64,000 nt of DNA from Lysinibacillus fusiformis (GTDB lineage: Bacteria > Bacillota > Bacilli > Bacillales_A > Planococcaceae). Shown here piece by piece: positions 50,957 to 60,007 of this stretch (position 1 is its first letter; the number at the start of each line of letters is the position of its first letter). A model generated the notes under the pieces. That model did no database searches. It was not told the origin of the DNA and saw only the letters and a list, made by a program, of their open reading frames with translations. The stretch spans positions 1 to 64,000 of the forward strand of contig NZ_PYWL01000011.1 of assembly GCF_003049525.1 (NCBI RefSeq), read 5' to 3'. Position numbers and translations under genes: made by a program.

Positions 50957-52435
50957 TTATTCACATGGCGTAGCATCTACAAGCATATGCAAAGCCTTTT
51001 TATCGATTTTACCGACGCTTGTTTTCGGTAATTCCTCTAAGAAAAGGATTTGTTTAGGGATTTTAAACCTACCTAGCTGTTGATGACACAGGTCGTGGAG
51101 TTCATCTAAAATGGTCGCTACTTGATTGTGACAGACAATGAAAGCTGTCACGACCTCTCCCCAATAGTCGTCTGCTATGCCAATTACGGCAACCTCCTGT
51201 ACATCAGGGTGCTGTAATATACACTGTTCGACTTCCTGAGGATAAACATTTTCACCACCAGAGATGATCATTTCTTTTCTACGTCCAACAATAAAGAAAT
51301 CGCCATCCTCATCCATCATAGCTAGATCGCCCGTTTTTAACCAACCATCTTGCATAATACTGGCCGTTTCCTCCTTGTTATTCCAATAGAAACGAAACAT
51401 ATGCTTGCCTTTTACTAATAGCTCCCCCACTTCACGAGGTGCACAATTATGTCCAGTCGGTTTGATGATTTTAGCTTCAATGAATTGCATGCTTTTCCCA
51501 ACGGCTCCTTTTTTGGCATAGGCATCCTCGCGAGCAATGAAAAAGTTATTAGGTCCTGCCTCCGTCAAGCCGTAGCCCTCTTTAAAAAATAACCCTTTCC
51601 TATAAAATGCATCGTAAATTGGATGAGGACATGGGGCACCACCTGATAAAAATACTTTCATCGAAGGAAATTGATTTTCCTGAAAATATTTCGAGGCAAT
51701 CATTGCTTGATACATCGTTGGGACAAAAAGTGAGATTGTTGTTTCATATTGGTTTGTAGCTCGCAGTGCTGCCTCCGCTTCGAATTTATCACCAATAATA
51801 ACAGTCCCACCAGCCATCAGTAAGGGGATACAAAGCGCATTTAAGCCACCTGTATGAAACATGGGCATATAATTTAAAGTACGATCTTTGTCGTGCAAAC
51901 CCCAGCTAATAATTGTATTCATGGCATTCCAATTGACTGACTCAAAGGATAACACGACCCCCTTTGGCCGACCTGTTGTCCCCCCTGTATAAATCATGAG
52001 CCAAGGATCATCTACTTCCATAGTTTGCTTATTAACGCTCCCTTTCTTCTGTTGCTGGATACTATGCAGCGAAAACATTTTGTCTAACACGATTGGACAA
52101 GTATCCTCCTCTTCAAACAAGAGGATTGAAGGGGTAGCATCCTCCAAAATTTGGGCTAGTTCCTCCTTACTCAAACGCCAATTTAACGGCACATAAATAA
52201 GTCCGCGCAGCCCACAGGCAAAGAGAACAGCAAAAAGTTGAATATGATTTTTGGCAAAAACTGCGACTCTACTTCCCTTCAATAGCTGCTGACCCTCGAA
52301 AAATTGACACCATTTACTGATTTCCTCACTTAATTGCTGATACGTCCATTGCTCTGCTGTAGCTAGATTAATCAATGCAATGTGGTGAGGTGTTAATGCA
52401 GCTCGCTTTAAAATCCACTCGTGCTCAACAAACAT
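50957..52435 (-). CDS. Acyl-CoA ligase (AMP-forming, long-chain fatty acid-CoA ligase-like)
   Basis: A 492-residue cytoplasmic enzyme of the AMP-binding family. The P-loop is M-I-Y-T-G-G-T-T-G-R-P-K-G (148-160), A5 motif G-Y-G-L-T-E-A-G-P, A7 K-T-G-D-L-A, A8 F-F-I-V-G-R-R-K-E-M-I-I-S-G-G-E-N-V-Y-P and the A10 catalytic Lys in P-K-T-S-V-G-K-I. It activates a carboxylic acid to its CoA ester. The substrate may be a medium, long or aromatic acid. It is the last gene of the operon. GGGAGGTTTTCTAC precedes the ATG. Confidence 0.9.
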   Translation of the reverse strand: MFVEHEWILKRAALTPHHIALINLATAEQWTYQQLSEEISKWCQFFEGQQLLKGSRVAVFAKNHIQLFAVLFACGLRGLIYVPLNWRLSKEELAQILEDATPSILLFEEEDTCPIVLDKMFSLHSIQQQKKGSVNKQTMEVDDPWLMIYTGGTTGRPKGVVLSFESVNWNAMNTIISWGLHDKDRTLNYMPMFHTGGLNALCIPLLMAGGTVIIGDKFEAEAALRATNQYETTISLFVPTMYQAMIASKYFQENQFPSMKVFLSGGAPCPHPIYDAFYRKGLFFKEGYGLTEAGPNNFFIAREDAYAKKGAVGKSMQFIEAKIIKPTGHNCAPREVGELLVKGKHMFRFYWNNKEETASIMQDGWLKTGDLAMMDEDGDFFIVGRRKEMIISGGENVYPQEVEQCILQHPDVQEVAVIGIADDYWGEVVTAFIVCHNQVATILDELHDLCHQQLGRFKIPKQILFLEELPKTSVGKIDKKALHMLVDATPCE

Positions 52436-52450
52436 GTAGAAAACCTCCCG

Positions 52451-53183
52451 TCACATCATAATGGCGCCATCCACATGAAGTGTATGACCATGGACGTAGG
52501 AGGCTTCATCAGATGCTAAAAACAAGTAAGCATTAGCAATATCGCGAGGTGTGCCTAAACGCTGCAATGGGACGATCGATCGCATTTGAGCAAGGATATT
52601 TTCAGGCATTTTCTTTACCATATCGGTTTCTGTAAAGCCAGGAGCAACCGCATTGACATTAATCCCTTTCCGCCCTAATTCCTTTGCCCATGTTTTAGTC
52701 ATTCCTACAATCGCCGCTTTTGTGGCTGCATAATTCGTTTGACCAACATTGCCATAGACACCACTTACAGAGGATGTATTAATAATTTTTGCCACTCCCA
52801 GCCGCAACCATATGGGGAATGACTTCCTGTGTACAGTGAAAAACACCTGTCAAATTGACATCTAACACTTGTTGAAATTGATCCTCCGTCATCTTAGTTA
52901 GCATGGCGTCTCTTGTAATCCCTGCATTATTCACTAGAATATCGATACATCCTACTTGCTCAATGACGGTTGCCACTAATTGTTTTACGCTCTCCCGATT
53001 CGCTACATCCACTTGTATAAATGTCGCCTTTTCACCTAAATGTTGTGCTACAGCATTCCCCGCATCGTTATCATAGTCAGCAATAAAAACCACTGCCCCT
53101 TCTTCGATAAAACGCTCAGCAGCCGCATAGCCAATACCATTGGCGGCACCTGTAATAATGGCGACTTTATTGTTTAAGCGCAT
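52451..53183 (-). pseudogene. FabG-like SDR (3-oxoacyl reductase), interrupted by a one-base frameshift
   Basis: Two overlapping frames together give one normal 240-plus-residue reductase. The first part has the cofactor loop T-G-A-A-N-G-I-G near residue 12 and N-N-A-G-I-T; it ends after S-G-K-N-Y-stop. The second part continues exactly with K-I-I-N-T-S-S-V-S-G, Tyr-Lys in T-N-Y-A-A-T-K-A-A, and V-D-G-A-I-M-M at the end. The join is a run of five T at 52786-52790; four would restore the frame. All catalytic residues are otherwise intact, so this is a recent mutation, a phase-variable tract, or a sequencing error. ATG at 53183 has GGAGGG upstream. Confidence 0.85.
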
Positions 53184-54078
53184 AATTTCTCCCTCCAATT
53201 TCTAAAAAGGTTTCAATTTCAGCTGTCAGCTGTGCGACATCATCCACTAATGGCGAGTGCCCACAATCTTTTAAGCCCACAAATTGAGCCTGCTTGCCCA
53301 GATCCTGAAGCAATTCTGCATTCATTTTTTCCGTAATGACTAAATCACGATCTCCTCTTAATACTAAAATGGGAATAGTAAGAAGTAGGGCTTCGTGTGT
53401 CCCTTTAGCCACCTCATGATCAACTACACTTATATTAAAAGTATTCAGTGCATGATAAACTTCCGCTAAATTTCGCTGTGTCAGCATATCCTCAACATAT
53501 TCTTCATATTTTTCCTTGCTCGGCTGGTGATGGATATAAATTAAAGAATTCCACAGTGACTGTAAGCCTTCTCTATTTTTCGTATGATAGAAGCCCTGTA
53601 TAAGCTTCGTTTTCGATGTATCCACAAGTACCTCTTCATAGCTATACGCTCTCTTAAATGAGGCAGGATTGCCCGTTCCTAAATCCGTGTAAAATGGATA
53701 GCCACGTGTGGAAGCAGATGCTAGTAAAATCAGTCGTTGACAATAGCCTGGATAATTGGCGGCAAACTGTAGACAGACTGCTCCCCCCGTTGACCAGCCA
53801 ATCATATCAAAGGTTTGTAATTGCAAAGCATCCACAAATAATTTGACATCCCCACTAAAATCTCTGATGGACGAAATAGGCTGATGGTAGGAAGATCCAC
53901 CAAAACCTCGTAAATCAATCGCATAAATCGTAAATTTTTCATCTAAAGCATCCATTAGTAAGTCCCAATGCTTAGAGGAGGTCATATTCCCATGAACCAG
54001 CACTAAAGGATGCCCTCCACCCGAACGTTTTCGATAGGCCATCGTTTCCCCATTTGCTAACTGAACCGTTTTTAACAT
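53167..54078 (-). CDS. Alpha/beta hydrolase
   Basis: A 303-residue cytoplasmic hydrolase. Oxyanion motif V-H-G-N near residue 28, nucleophile elbow G-W-S96-T-G-G, Asp in L-R-G-D-R-D-L-V, and His in D-C-G-H-S-P-L. Related to esterases and C-C bond hydrolases. Its setting between the KAS III-like gene and the reductase suggests cleavage of an ester, thioester or C-C bond within the pathway. The stop overlaps the reductase start. GGGGGAAGTGCA precedes the ATG. Confidence 0.87.
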   Translation of the reverse strand: MLKTVQLANGETMAYRKRSGGGHPLVLVHGNMTSSKHWDLLMDALDEKFTIYAIDLRGFGGSSYHQPISSIRDFSGDVKLFVDALQLQTFDMIGWSTGGAVCLQFAANYPGYCQRLILLASASTRGYPFYTDLGTGNPASFKRAYSYEEVLVDTSKTKLIQGFYHTKNREGLQSLWNSLIYIHHQPSKEKYEEYVEDMLTQRNLAEVYHALNTFNISVVDHEVAKGTHEALLLTIPILVLRGDRDLVITEKMNAELLQDLGKQAQFVGLKDCGHSPLVDDVAQLTAEIETFLEIGGRNYALKQ

Positions 54079-54090
54079 TGCACTTCCCCC

Positions 54091-55095
54091 TTATCCCCAA
54101 CGTATTGTAATAGCCCCCCATACATAGCCAATGCCTGCACTAACCAATGTAACAATATCGCCAGCTTGTATTCGATTTTGTTCTAAGGCAAGCTGTAAGG
54201 ACAATATTTGATCAATCTGACCAATATGCCCATATTCTTGTAAATAAATAGATTGCTCGGGCTGCAGACCAAGCTCCGTTAAAATATAGTCATGGGCGGA
54301 TCTTTTCATATGCAGCATCGCTAAATAATGTAACTGCTCTTCCCTATATCCACTTTTCGATAAAGAGCTACGAATGACCTTCAAAAAGTTGCTTAAAGAT
54401 TTCTGTTCTAACCGTTCTTTCATGCCAATCGGATCTAGAACATCCAACTGATATAAATGTTCTGTTAAATGAGAGGGTGTTAATGGTGTTTTCGTGCCAC
54501 CAACAGGAACGACGACATCCTCAGAAAAGGTGCCATCTGTCATGATATCCGCCTCTAAAAGCTGGTTTTTTGGATAGTTTTTTTGTAACAGCATAGCGCC
54601 TCCACCAGCTGCCAAATTATACATAAAGCGTGTTCGTGGATTGCTATAATTGATAAAATCAACATTGCGATAACCACCAGCGATGAGAATTGTGTTGATC
54701 GTGTCGTCGGAGGCCATTAAGCTTTTTGCGACCTTCAGCGCCATAATGGTCGTGCCACAACGTAATTGCACATCAAATGCCCACGCATTGACTGCACCAA
54801 GCTCTTCCTGCATTTTGATGGAGGCTGTCCATAAAGGATATTCCTTATGCTCCTCTCCCATATAAATAACAACATCAATATCTTTCGGCTCTATATGTGC
54901 TTTTTTAAGGGCATCCTGTGCTGCCCATATCCCCATTTGCACGGTATGATCATGCTCTCCAGGAATCGGTTTTTCATGAATGCCCATTTTTTGACGGATA
55001 ATATCCTCTGGAATATTGGAAAGATCCGCAATTTCATTGGATGACATTCTGTTTTGTGGTAGATAAATACCTGTACTGACAATCCCTACTGTCAT
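54091..55095 (-). CDS. KAS III (FabH)-like thiolase-fold enzyme with altered active site
   Basis: A 334-residue protein of the 3-oxoacyl-ACP synthase III family. The nucleophile Cys113 is in L-R-C-G-T-T-I-M-A, and His262 in L-A-M-L-H-M-K-R-S. FabH uses a third residue, Asn, in Y-G-N; here it is Y-G-H290-I-G-Q, so Asn is replaced by His. It is not the housekeeping FabH in all likelihood. It may condense an acyl-CoA with a second acyl group or transfer it. Its start overlaps the LivM stop by four bases. Confidence 0.8.
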   Translation of the reverse strand: MTVGIVSTGIYLPQNRMSSNEIADLSNIPEDIIRQKMGIHEKPIPGEHDHTVQMGIWAAQDALKKAHIEPKDIDVVIYMGEEHKEYPLWTASIKMQEELGAVNAWAFDVQLRCGTTIMALKVAKSLMASDDTINTILIAGGYRNVDFINYSNPRTRFMYNLAAGGGAMLLQKNYPKNQLLEADIMTDGTFSEDVVVPVGGTKTPLTPSHLTEHLYQLDVLDPIGMKERLEQKSLSNFLKVIRSSLSKSGYREEQLHYLAMLHMKRSAHDYILTELGLQPEQSIYLQEYGHIGQIDQILSLQLALEQNRIQAGDIVTLVSAGIGYVWGAITIRWG

Positions 55096-56108
55096 TCAAA
55101 TCGCTCCTTTTCCTGCGGCAAGGCAACCTGTGTTTTTCTGTTCTTTACTTTTCCTCGCCATTTCCATATGAGCAAGCGAAGTGTACCAATAAGGCCCTTT
55201 GGGAAAAAGATCACCGCTAAAATATAAAGAATGCCAAAGAAAATAATCCAACGTTCAAAAATAGGATAATCTCGTGCCAATCCAGATAATGTGTGCTGAG
55301 CATATTCAATGACTGCTGACCCTAATAATGGTCCCACTAAAGTGCCGACACCACCAATAATGGTCATTAATAAAGCATCGAGTGTAATATCCATCGTCAT
55401 TACACTTGTATTAACGAAGCGTAGGGATACGGCATATAAAGAACCTGCGAAGCTCGCAACAATGCCTGCCACAACTGAAGCAATGACTTTATAATGCAAG
55501 GTGTTGAAGCCTAATGATTTCGTCCGTTGTTCATTTTCACGAACAGCAATTAAAATTCGACCTGTCGGAGAATTAACGAAGCGATAAAGGGCTAAAAAGA
55601 TTAAAACTAGGCTCCCGAGTACAAAAAAATAGAACGTCATACGATCTCTAAACATATCTGGTGCTCGAAATGTAAAGCCATCATTGCCGTAAGTAACCGT
55701 GCGCCATTTTTCAGCTAGTACTAGAAATAACCCTGAAAAGGCTAATGTCAGCATAGCAAAGAAATGACTTTTCAAACGAAGTGTCAGTAGCCCTACTAAG
55801 AAGCTAATGAGTCCTGCTAACAGCATGCCAATCACGATGGAGAGGACAAAAATAACCATAGTATTTTCCATCTGCTTGAGCATAACCGCTGTTGTATAGG
55901 CACCAATACCAAAAAACATGGCATGCCCAAACGACACGATTCCTGTATAACCTAGTAAAATATCATAGCTCATTGCTAGTATCCCAAAAATGAAAATTTG
56001 CGTTAATAAAATAAGTAATGTCCTTGAATCATTAACAAAAGGAAGGATGAAAAATATCCCAAATAATAGGAAAAATGCGATATGGCGTAAGGCAATTTTT
56101 GGCTTCAT
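55092..56108 (-). CDS. Branched-chain-type ABC transporter permease LivM
   Basis: A 338-residue permease with nine to ten helices. The signature G-Y-T-G-I-V-S-F-G-H-A-M-F-F-G-I-G-A-Y and, later, G-G-V-G-T-L-V-G-P-L-L-G are typical of LivM. It forms the channel with LivH. It overlaps LivH by four bases (start) and the KAS III-like gene by four bases (stop). Substrate of the whole complex is unknown; Liv-type systems also import urea, amides and aromatic or short-chain acids. Confidence 0.9.
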   Translation of the reverse strand: MKPKIALRHIAFFLLFGIFFILPFVNDSRTLLILLTQIFIFGILAMSYDILLGYTGIVSFGHAMFFGIGAYTTAVMLKQMENTMVIFVLSIVIGMLLAGLISFLVGLLTLRLKSHFFAMLTLAFSGLFLVLAEKWRTVTYGNDGFTFRAPDMFRDRMTFYFFVLGSLVLIFLALYRFVNSPTGRILIAVRENEQRTKSLGFNTLHYKVIASVVAGIVASFAGSLYAVSLRFVNTSVMTMDITLDALLMTIIGGVGTLVGPLLGSAVIEYAQHTLSGLARDYPIFERWIIFFGILYILAVIFFPKGLIGTLRLLIWKWRGKVKNRKTQVALPQEKERFE

Positions 56109-56977
56109 GATGTTCGCTCCTTTCGCAACGCAAACAGTCCTTGAGGGCGGAAGATTAATACAATTGCCATTAATATCATATTGACTGCAAGTGATAGGAC
56201 GGGCACATAATAAGCCATAAAGCTACCTGCTAGTCCTACTAAAATAGCCGCCAGCAAGGAGCCGGAAAAACTGCCCATTCCACCAATGACTACCACAATA
56301 AAGCCTAAAATAGCGTATTCCATACCCATTTCTGCATAGATTACGCCTGAATAGGGAGCCATCAACATGCCACTTAGTGCTGCAAGTGCCGCACCAATCA
56401 TGAAAACATATAAAAACACACGTTTAATATGAATACCAAGAGCCTGTGCCATTTCCTTGTCTTGAACGCCTGCCCGAACAATTAAACCAATCTTCGTGCG
56501 CTTCAGCATATATTGGAAAATCCCAAAAATCACAAATCCAGTGACAATAATAAATAACCGATATTTGATGATAATAACGTCACCAATTTCCCAGCTACCA
56601 GATAAATAACTTGGTGTTTTCACGGCAACACCATTCGGGCCAAAGACTACTTTAATTAGCTCCTGCAAAACAAGCATCAATCCTAACGTTATTAAAATTT
56701 GCTGAATATGATTGCCGTAAACAGGTGTGATAATTAATTTCTCTGTGATAAATCCTAGCAATGCCCCCGTTAAAATAGCACCAATAATCCCTACGATGAA
56801 ACTTTCCGTATACATATAGGTGAAGATTCCCGCATAAGCCCCCCAAACGAATAACCCACCATGCGCGAAATTTAACACATCCATTAAGCCGAAAATTAAC
56901 GTCAAGCCTGCCGCTAGTAAAAATATCAGCATGCCTGTTGCCAAGCCATTAATGATTAAATTGACAAACAGCTCCAA
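56105..56977 (-). CDS. Branched-chain-type ABC transporter permease LivH
   Basis: A 290-residue permease with about eight helices. F-G-L-M-D-V-L-N-F-A-H-G-G-L-F-V-W-G-A-Y-A-G near residue 30 is the LivH hallmark, and V-V-I-G-G-M-G-S-F-S-G-S-L-L-A matches the C-terminal loop. GGGGGTGACCATC is the ribosome site. It lies 15 bases after the LivF stop. Confidence 0.9.
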   Translation of the reverse strand: MELFVNLIINGLATGMLIFLLAAGLTLIFGLMDVLNFAHGGLFVWGAYAGIFTYMYTESFIVGIIGAILTGALLGFITEKLIITPVYGNHIQQILITLGLMLVLQELIKVVFGPNGVAVKTPSYLSGSWEIGDVIIIKYRLFIIVTGFVIFGIFQYMLKRTKIGLIVRAGVQDKEMAQALGIHIKRVFLYVFMIGAALAALSGMLMAPYSGVIYAEMGMEYAILGFIVVVIGGMGSFSGSLLAAILVGLAGSFMAYYVPVLSLAVNMILMAIVLIFRPQGLFALRKERTS

Positions 56978-56992
56978 TGATGGTCACCCCCT

Positions 56993-57700
56993 TTATCCAA
57001 TGCCCAAATACTTGCGTTTTAGTTCTTCATTATCAATAAGTTCCTTCATATTGCCTGAATGTACAGTTCTGCCATCATCAATCAATGTATAAGTATCACC
57101 GATTCGGCTAGCCATCATAAAGTTTTGTTCCACAAGAACAATGGACGTCTTCTTTTTCATTTCCACAATGGCTTCCATCACCTTTTCAACGACTATTGGT
57201 GCTAGCCCTTTCGACGGTTCATCAATCAAAATTAACGGACTATCATTGATAAAAGCTCTTGCCATTGACAGCATTTGCTTTTGGCCACCTGATAAATGGC
57301 CGCCAGCCTTCTTCCAAAACTTCTTTAAGTCTGGAAAAAGCTCAAGCACATATTGCTGTCGCTCTACCGTCGCTGTATCCTCCTTACGCATCGCTACCTT
57401 CATATTCTCCTCTACCGATAAATCAGCAAAAATCCCTTGATTTTCTGGAACATAGCCTATCCCTAATTTGGCCACCTTGTAAGTAGGACTTTTTTTAATA
57501 GAGTGGGAGCGAAAGGCGATTTCTCCCTTTGTGGCAGGTGTTAAGCCCATAATCGTTTTCAGCGTTGTCGTTTTACCTGCACCATTCCGACCTAGCAATA
57601 CTGTCACCTGCCCCTCCTTCGCTTCAAAATTTACGCCCTGTAAGATGTGATATTGTCCGATATGCGTATGAACCTCATTTAGTGTCAGTAAGGTGTTCAT
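56993..57700 (-). CDS. Branched-chain-type ABC transporter ATPase LivF
   Basis: A 235-residue ATPase. Walker A G-R-N-G-A-G-K-T-T, signature L-S-G-G-Q-K-Q-M-L-S-M and Walker B L-I-L-I-D-E-P-S-K-G-L-A-P identify LivF. The frame is open to 57739, but ATG 57700 (MNTLLTLNEVHTHIG) has GGGGGATTGTACG upstream and fits the family. The start overlaps the LivG stop by 26 bases. Confidence 0.9.
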   Translation of the reverse strand: MNTLLTLNEVHTHIGQYHILQGVNFEAKEGQVTVLLGRNGAGKTTTLKTIMGLTPATKGEIAFRSHSIKKSPTYKVAKLGIGYVPENQGIFADLSVEENMKVAMRKEDTATVERQQYVLELFPDLKKFWKKAGGHLSGGQKQMLSMARAFINDSPLILIDEPSKGLAPIVVEKVMEAIVEMKKKTSIVLVEQNFMMASRIGDTYTLIDDGRTVHSGNMKELIDNEELKRKYLGIG

Positions 57701-58451
57701 CGTACAATCCCCCCAAATATGCATGTTGTACGGTGTCATTATTCATGATTTCCTCAGGTGATCCATCTGCTAATAATTGACCATTAAACAACACCATTAT
57801 CGAATCCGATAAATCTAAAATCATATCCATTTTGTGTTCAATAAGCAAAATGGTCTTATTTCCCTGCTGTTTTATTGTGCGAATCACTTCTAAAATGGTT
57901 GGTACTTCCTCTAAAGACATGCCAGCAGTTGGTTCATCCAGTAACAGAATTTCCGTATCTAACGCAAGCAGCATAGCAATCTCAAGCTTCCTTTTCTCCC
58001 CATGTGAAAGCATCGTTGTAAGGGCGTCGCGTTTATTATCTAGTAACACAAGTGCTAATAGCTCTTCTGCTTTTTCAGTGATCGCCTTATAGCTTTTATA
58101 GTGCCGAAATAGCTGATAACGGATTTTCTCCTTGGACTGCACAGCTAAACGAACATTTTCTAAAACCGTTAAGTTTGGAAAAACATTCGTAATTTGAAAG
58201 GATCGACCTAAACCCATACGTGTTCTTTCAATGGCCGACTTTTGTGCCAATGATTGCCCCTTAAAATAAACATCACCCGCAGTTGGCTTTAATTCACCAC
58301 TAATTAAATTAAAGAATGTTGTTTTACCCGCACCATTCGGTCCAATAATGGACTTCAGATGCTTTTCAGGCATTTGAAAATTGACACCATCCACCGCTGT
58401 ATGCCCACCAAAACGGATTGTTAAATTATCAGTGTGTAATATAGGCTCCAT
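57675..58451 (-). CDS. Branched-chain-type ABC transporter ATPase LivG
   Basis: A 258-residue ATPase. Walker A G-P-N-G-A-G-K-T-T, LivG-type signature L-S-H-G-E-K-R-K-L-E and Walker B I-L-L-L-D-E-P-T-A-G-M-S. The L-G-R-S-F-Q-I-T-N-V-F-P-N-L-T stretch is typical of LivG. It follows the binding-protein gene by 59 bases and is first of the four membrane-complex genes. Confidence 0.9.
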   Translation of the reverse strand: MEPILHTDNLTIRFGGHTAVDGVNFQMPEKHLKSIIGPNGAGKTTFFNLISGELKPTAGDVYFKGQSLAQKSAIERTRMGLGRSFQITNVFPNLTVLENVRLAVQSKEKIRYQLFRHYKSYKAITEKAEELLALVLLDNKRDALTTMLSHGEKRKLEIAMLLALDTEILLLDEPTAGMSLEEVPTILEVIRTIKQQGNKTILLIEHKMDMILDLSDSIMVLFNGQLLADGSPEEIMNNDTVQHAYLGGLYDEHLTDTK

Positions 58452-58510
58452 CTCTACTCCCTTCCCTTCTACTAGTTATGTAGAGAGACAGAATTTCTGC
58501 CTCCCATATG

Positions 58511-59749
58511 CTAATTCATAACAGGTGGGGCTGTTTCCTCAGGACTCAGCTCACGAATAAGGACTGGTACTGGGTAATCCACACCTTCTTGATTTTCTAA
58601 TCGAATGGAATACATAGATTGAAGGGCTTGGTGATCCTCTTCACGGAAGGTCATCGTGCCTTTCGGTGTCTCAAATGACATGCCTTCCATCACATCAATT
58701 AGCTTATTGGCATCGGCATCCCCATCCGATTTCTTCAATGCCTCTACAATCGAAATAGCTGCGGACATACCTCCAGGTGTAAATAAATCCGGTACCTCAT
58801 TGAAACGTTTTTGATGCTCCTCCACTAACCATTTATTCACATCATTTTGAGGTAACGTATGATAGTACACGGAGAAGCCTTCCATACCAACTAATGGATT
58901 CATAAATTGAAGCGCAATAATATCAGGCGCACCCGTAGAAATTTTAATGCCTTTTTCTTGAATTTTAAGATCAGCAATTTGATTCCAAGGAGAATTTGCC
59001 CCTGCCCATACGACAAATAAATAATCTGGCTTAGCATCCATCACCTTTTGCAGATTCGACGTAAAGTCTGTTGCGGCTGGATCTGCATACTCCTCTAGCA
59101 CAATTTCTGCTCCCAACTTCTCTGCAGCTGTCTTAAATGCATTCACACCGTCCCAGCCAAATGAATAATCTGGCGCAAACGTTGCAATCTTCACACCATC
59201 TCCCGCAATAGCTGCCGCCGCAGCATACGCATCCTGTGATGAATTACGTCCTGTACGGAAAATATATTCATTAAATTCTGACCCTGTAATACTATCTGCT
59301 ACCGCAGGCTCCACGACCATAATTTTTTCATACTCCTCTGCAAGTGGAAGGACAGCCAACGTATCACCAGAGCTTGACGAACCTACTAGAAAATCAACCT
59401 GATCATCCTCTAATAGCTTTGTGGCCTTTTGTACAGCCACCTCAGGCTTCGTCTCCGTATCCTCATAAATAATCTCAATTTTTTTCCCATTGACCTCCAT
59501 CGTACCCCCAGTGGCATACTTTATCCCTAAATCAAATCCACGCTGCGTTTGTTTTCCATAAGACTCAAGTGCCCCTGTTAACGAAGCAAGCACCCCAATC
59601 CTAATCGTTTCCCCTTCCGCCGTAACAGCCTTCGTCTCACCATCAGTAGTATCTGCATCCGCAGCCTCTTCCTTCGTATCTTTTTCGCTACAAGCCACCA
59701 ACAACACAGCTACCATCACTAAAAGAAACCAAAACCAATGCTTCCTCAT
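58511..59749 (-). CDS. Liv-type ABC transporter substrate-binding lipoprotein
   Basis: A 412-residue lipoprotein with lipobox L-L-V-A-C20 and an acidic linker, followed by a periplasmic-binding fold type I domain: I-R-I-G-V-L-A-S-L-T-G-A-L-E-S-Y-G and G-S-S-S-S-G-D-T-L-A near 128. It resembles the amide/branched-chain-amino-acid group, but many unrelated substrates occur. It is the first gene of the nine-gene operon, so its ligand would define the pathway. GAAGGGGGATATGGG precedes the ATG. A cre-like palindrome lies 31-42 bases upstream. Confidence 0.9.
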   Translation of the reverse strand: MRKHWFWFLLVMVAVLLVACSEKDTKEEAADADTTDGETKAVTAEGETIRIGVLASLTGALESYGKQTQRGFDLGIKYATGGTMEVNGKKIEIIYEDTETKPEVAVQKATKLLEDDQVDFLVGSSSSGDTLAVLPLAEEYEKIMVVEPAVADSITGSEFNEYIFRTGRNSSQDAYAAAAAIAGDGVKIATFAPDYSFGWDGVNAFKTAAEKLGAEIVLEEYADPAATDFTSNLQKVMDAKPDYLFVVWAGANSPWNQIADLKIQEKGIKISTGAPDIIALQFMNPLVGMEGFSVYYHTLPQNDVNKWLVEEHQKRFNEVPDLFTPGGMSAAISIVEALKKSDGDADANKLIDVMEGMSFETPKGTMTFREEDHQALQSMYSIRLENQEGVDYPVPVLIRELSPEETAPPVMN

Positions 59750-59779
59750 CCCATATCCCCCTTCAAAATTCTCTCCAAA

Positions 59780-59791
59780 GAAAGCGCTTTC
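59780..59791. promoter_or_regulatory. cre-like palindrome (CcpA site) upstream of the Liv operon
   Basis: GAAAGCGCTTTC is a perfect 12-base palindrome matching the core of the catabolite-responsive element (TGNAANCGNWNNCA). It lies just downstream of a possible minus-strand -10 (TATAGT near 59810), a roadblock position for CcpA. Catabolite repression of the operon is inferred. Confidence 0.55.
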
Positions 59792-59837
59792 GTTGCTATG
59801 ACCTCACTATATAAAAGACCAGTTACAAATTAGTTAC

Positions 59838-59874
59838 AAAAAATGATCCGGCCAAGAGGACCGGATCATTTTTC
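59838..59874. terminator. Bidirectional terminator-like hairpin 1
   Basis: A perfect 11-base-pair stem (AAATGATCCGG / CCGGATCATTT), loop CCAAGAGGA, T run on the plus side and A/T on the other. Confidence 0.7.
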
Positions 59875-59914
59875 TGTCCCGAAAGTGAAGTGAAACGCAA
59901 CGGCAGGGACAAAA
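59869..59914. repeat. Duplicated element, copy 1
   Basis: TTTTTCTGTCCCGAAAGTG continues as AAGTGAAACGCAACGGCAGGG and ACAAAAC. Outer TGTCCC and GGGACA can pair. The second copy begins 78 bases later at 59947. Confidence 0.7.
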
Positions 59915-59946
59915 CAGGTTTTTATCTGCACGAAAAGTGCAGAGTA

Positions 59947-59992
59947 TTTTTCTGTCCCGAAAGTGAAGCATAGCGCAACGGCAGGTCAAAAC
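59947..59992. repeat. Duplicated element, copy 2
   Basis: TTTTTCTGTCCCGAAAGTG continues as AAGCATAGCGCAACGGCAGG and TCAAAAC. The first 24 bases are identical to copy 1; the middle has four changes and the outer GGGACA arm is lost. Confidence 0.7.
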
Positions 59993-60007
59993 TCACCTCT
60001 AAATTAA

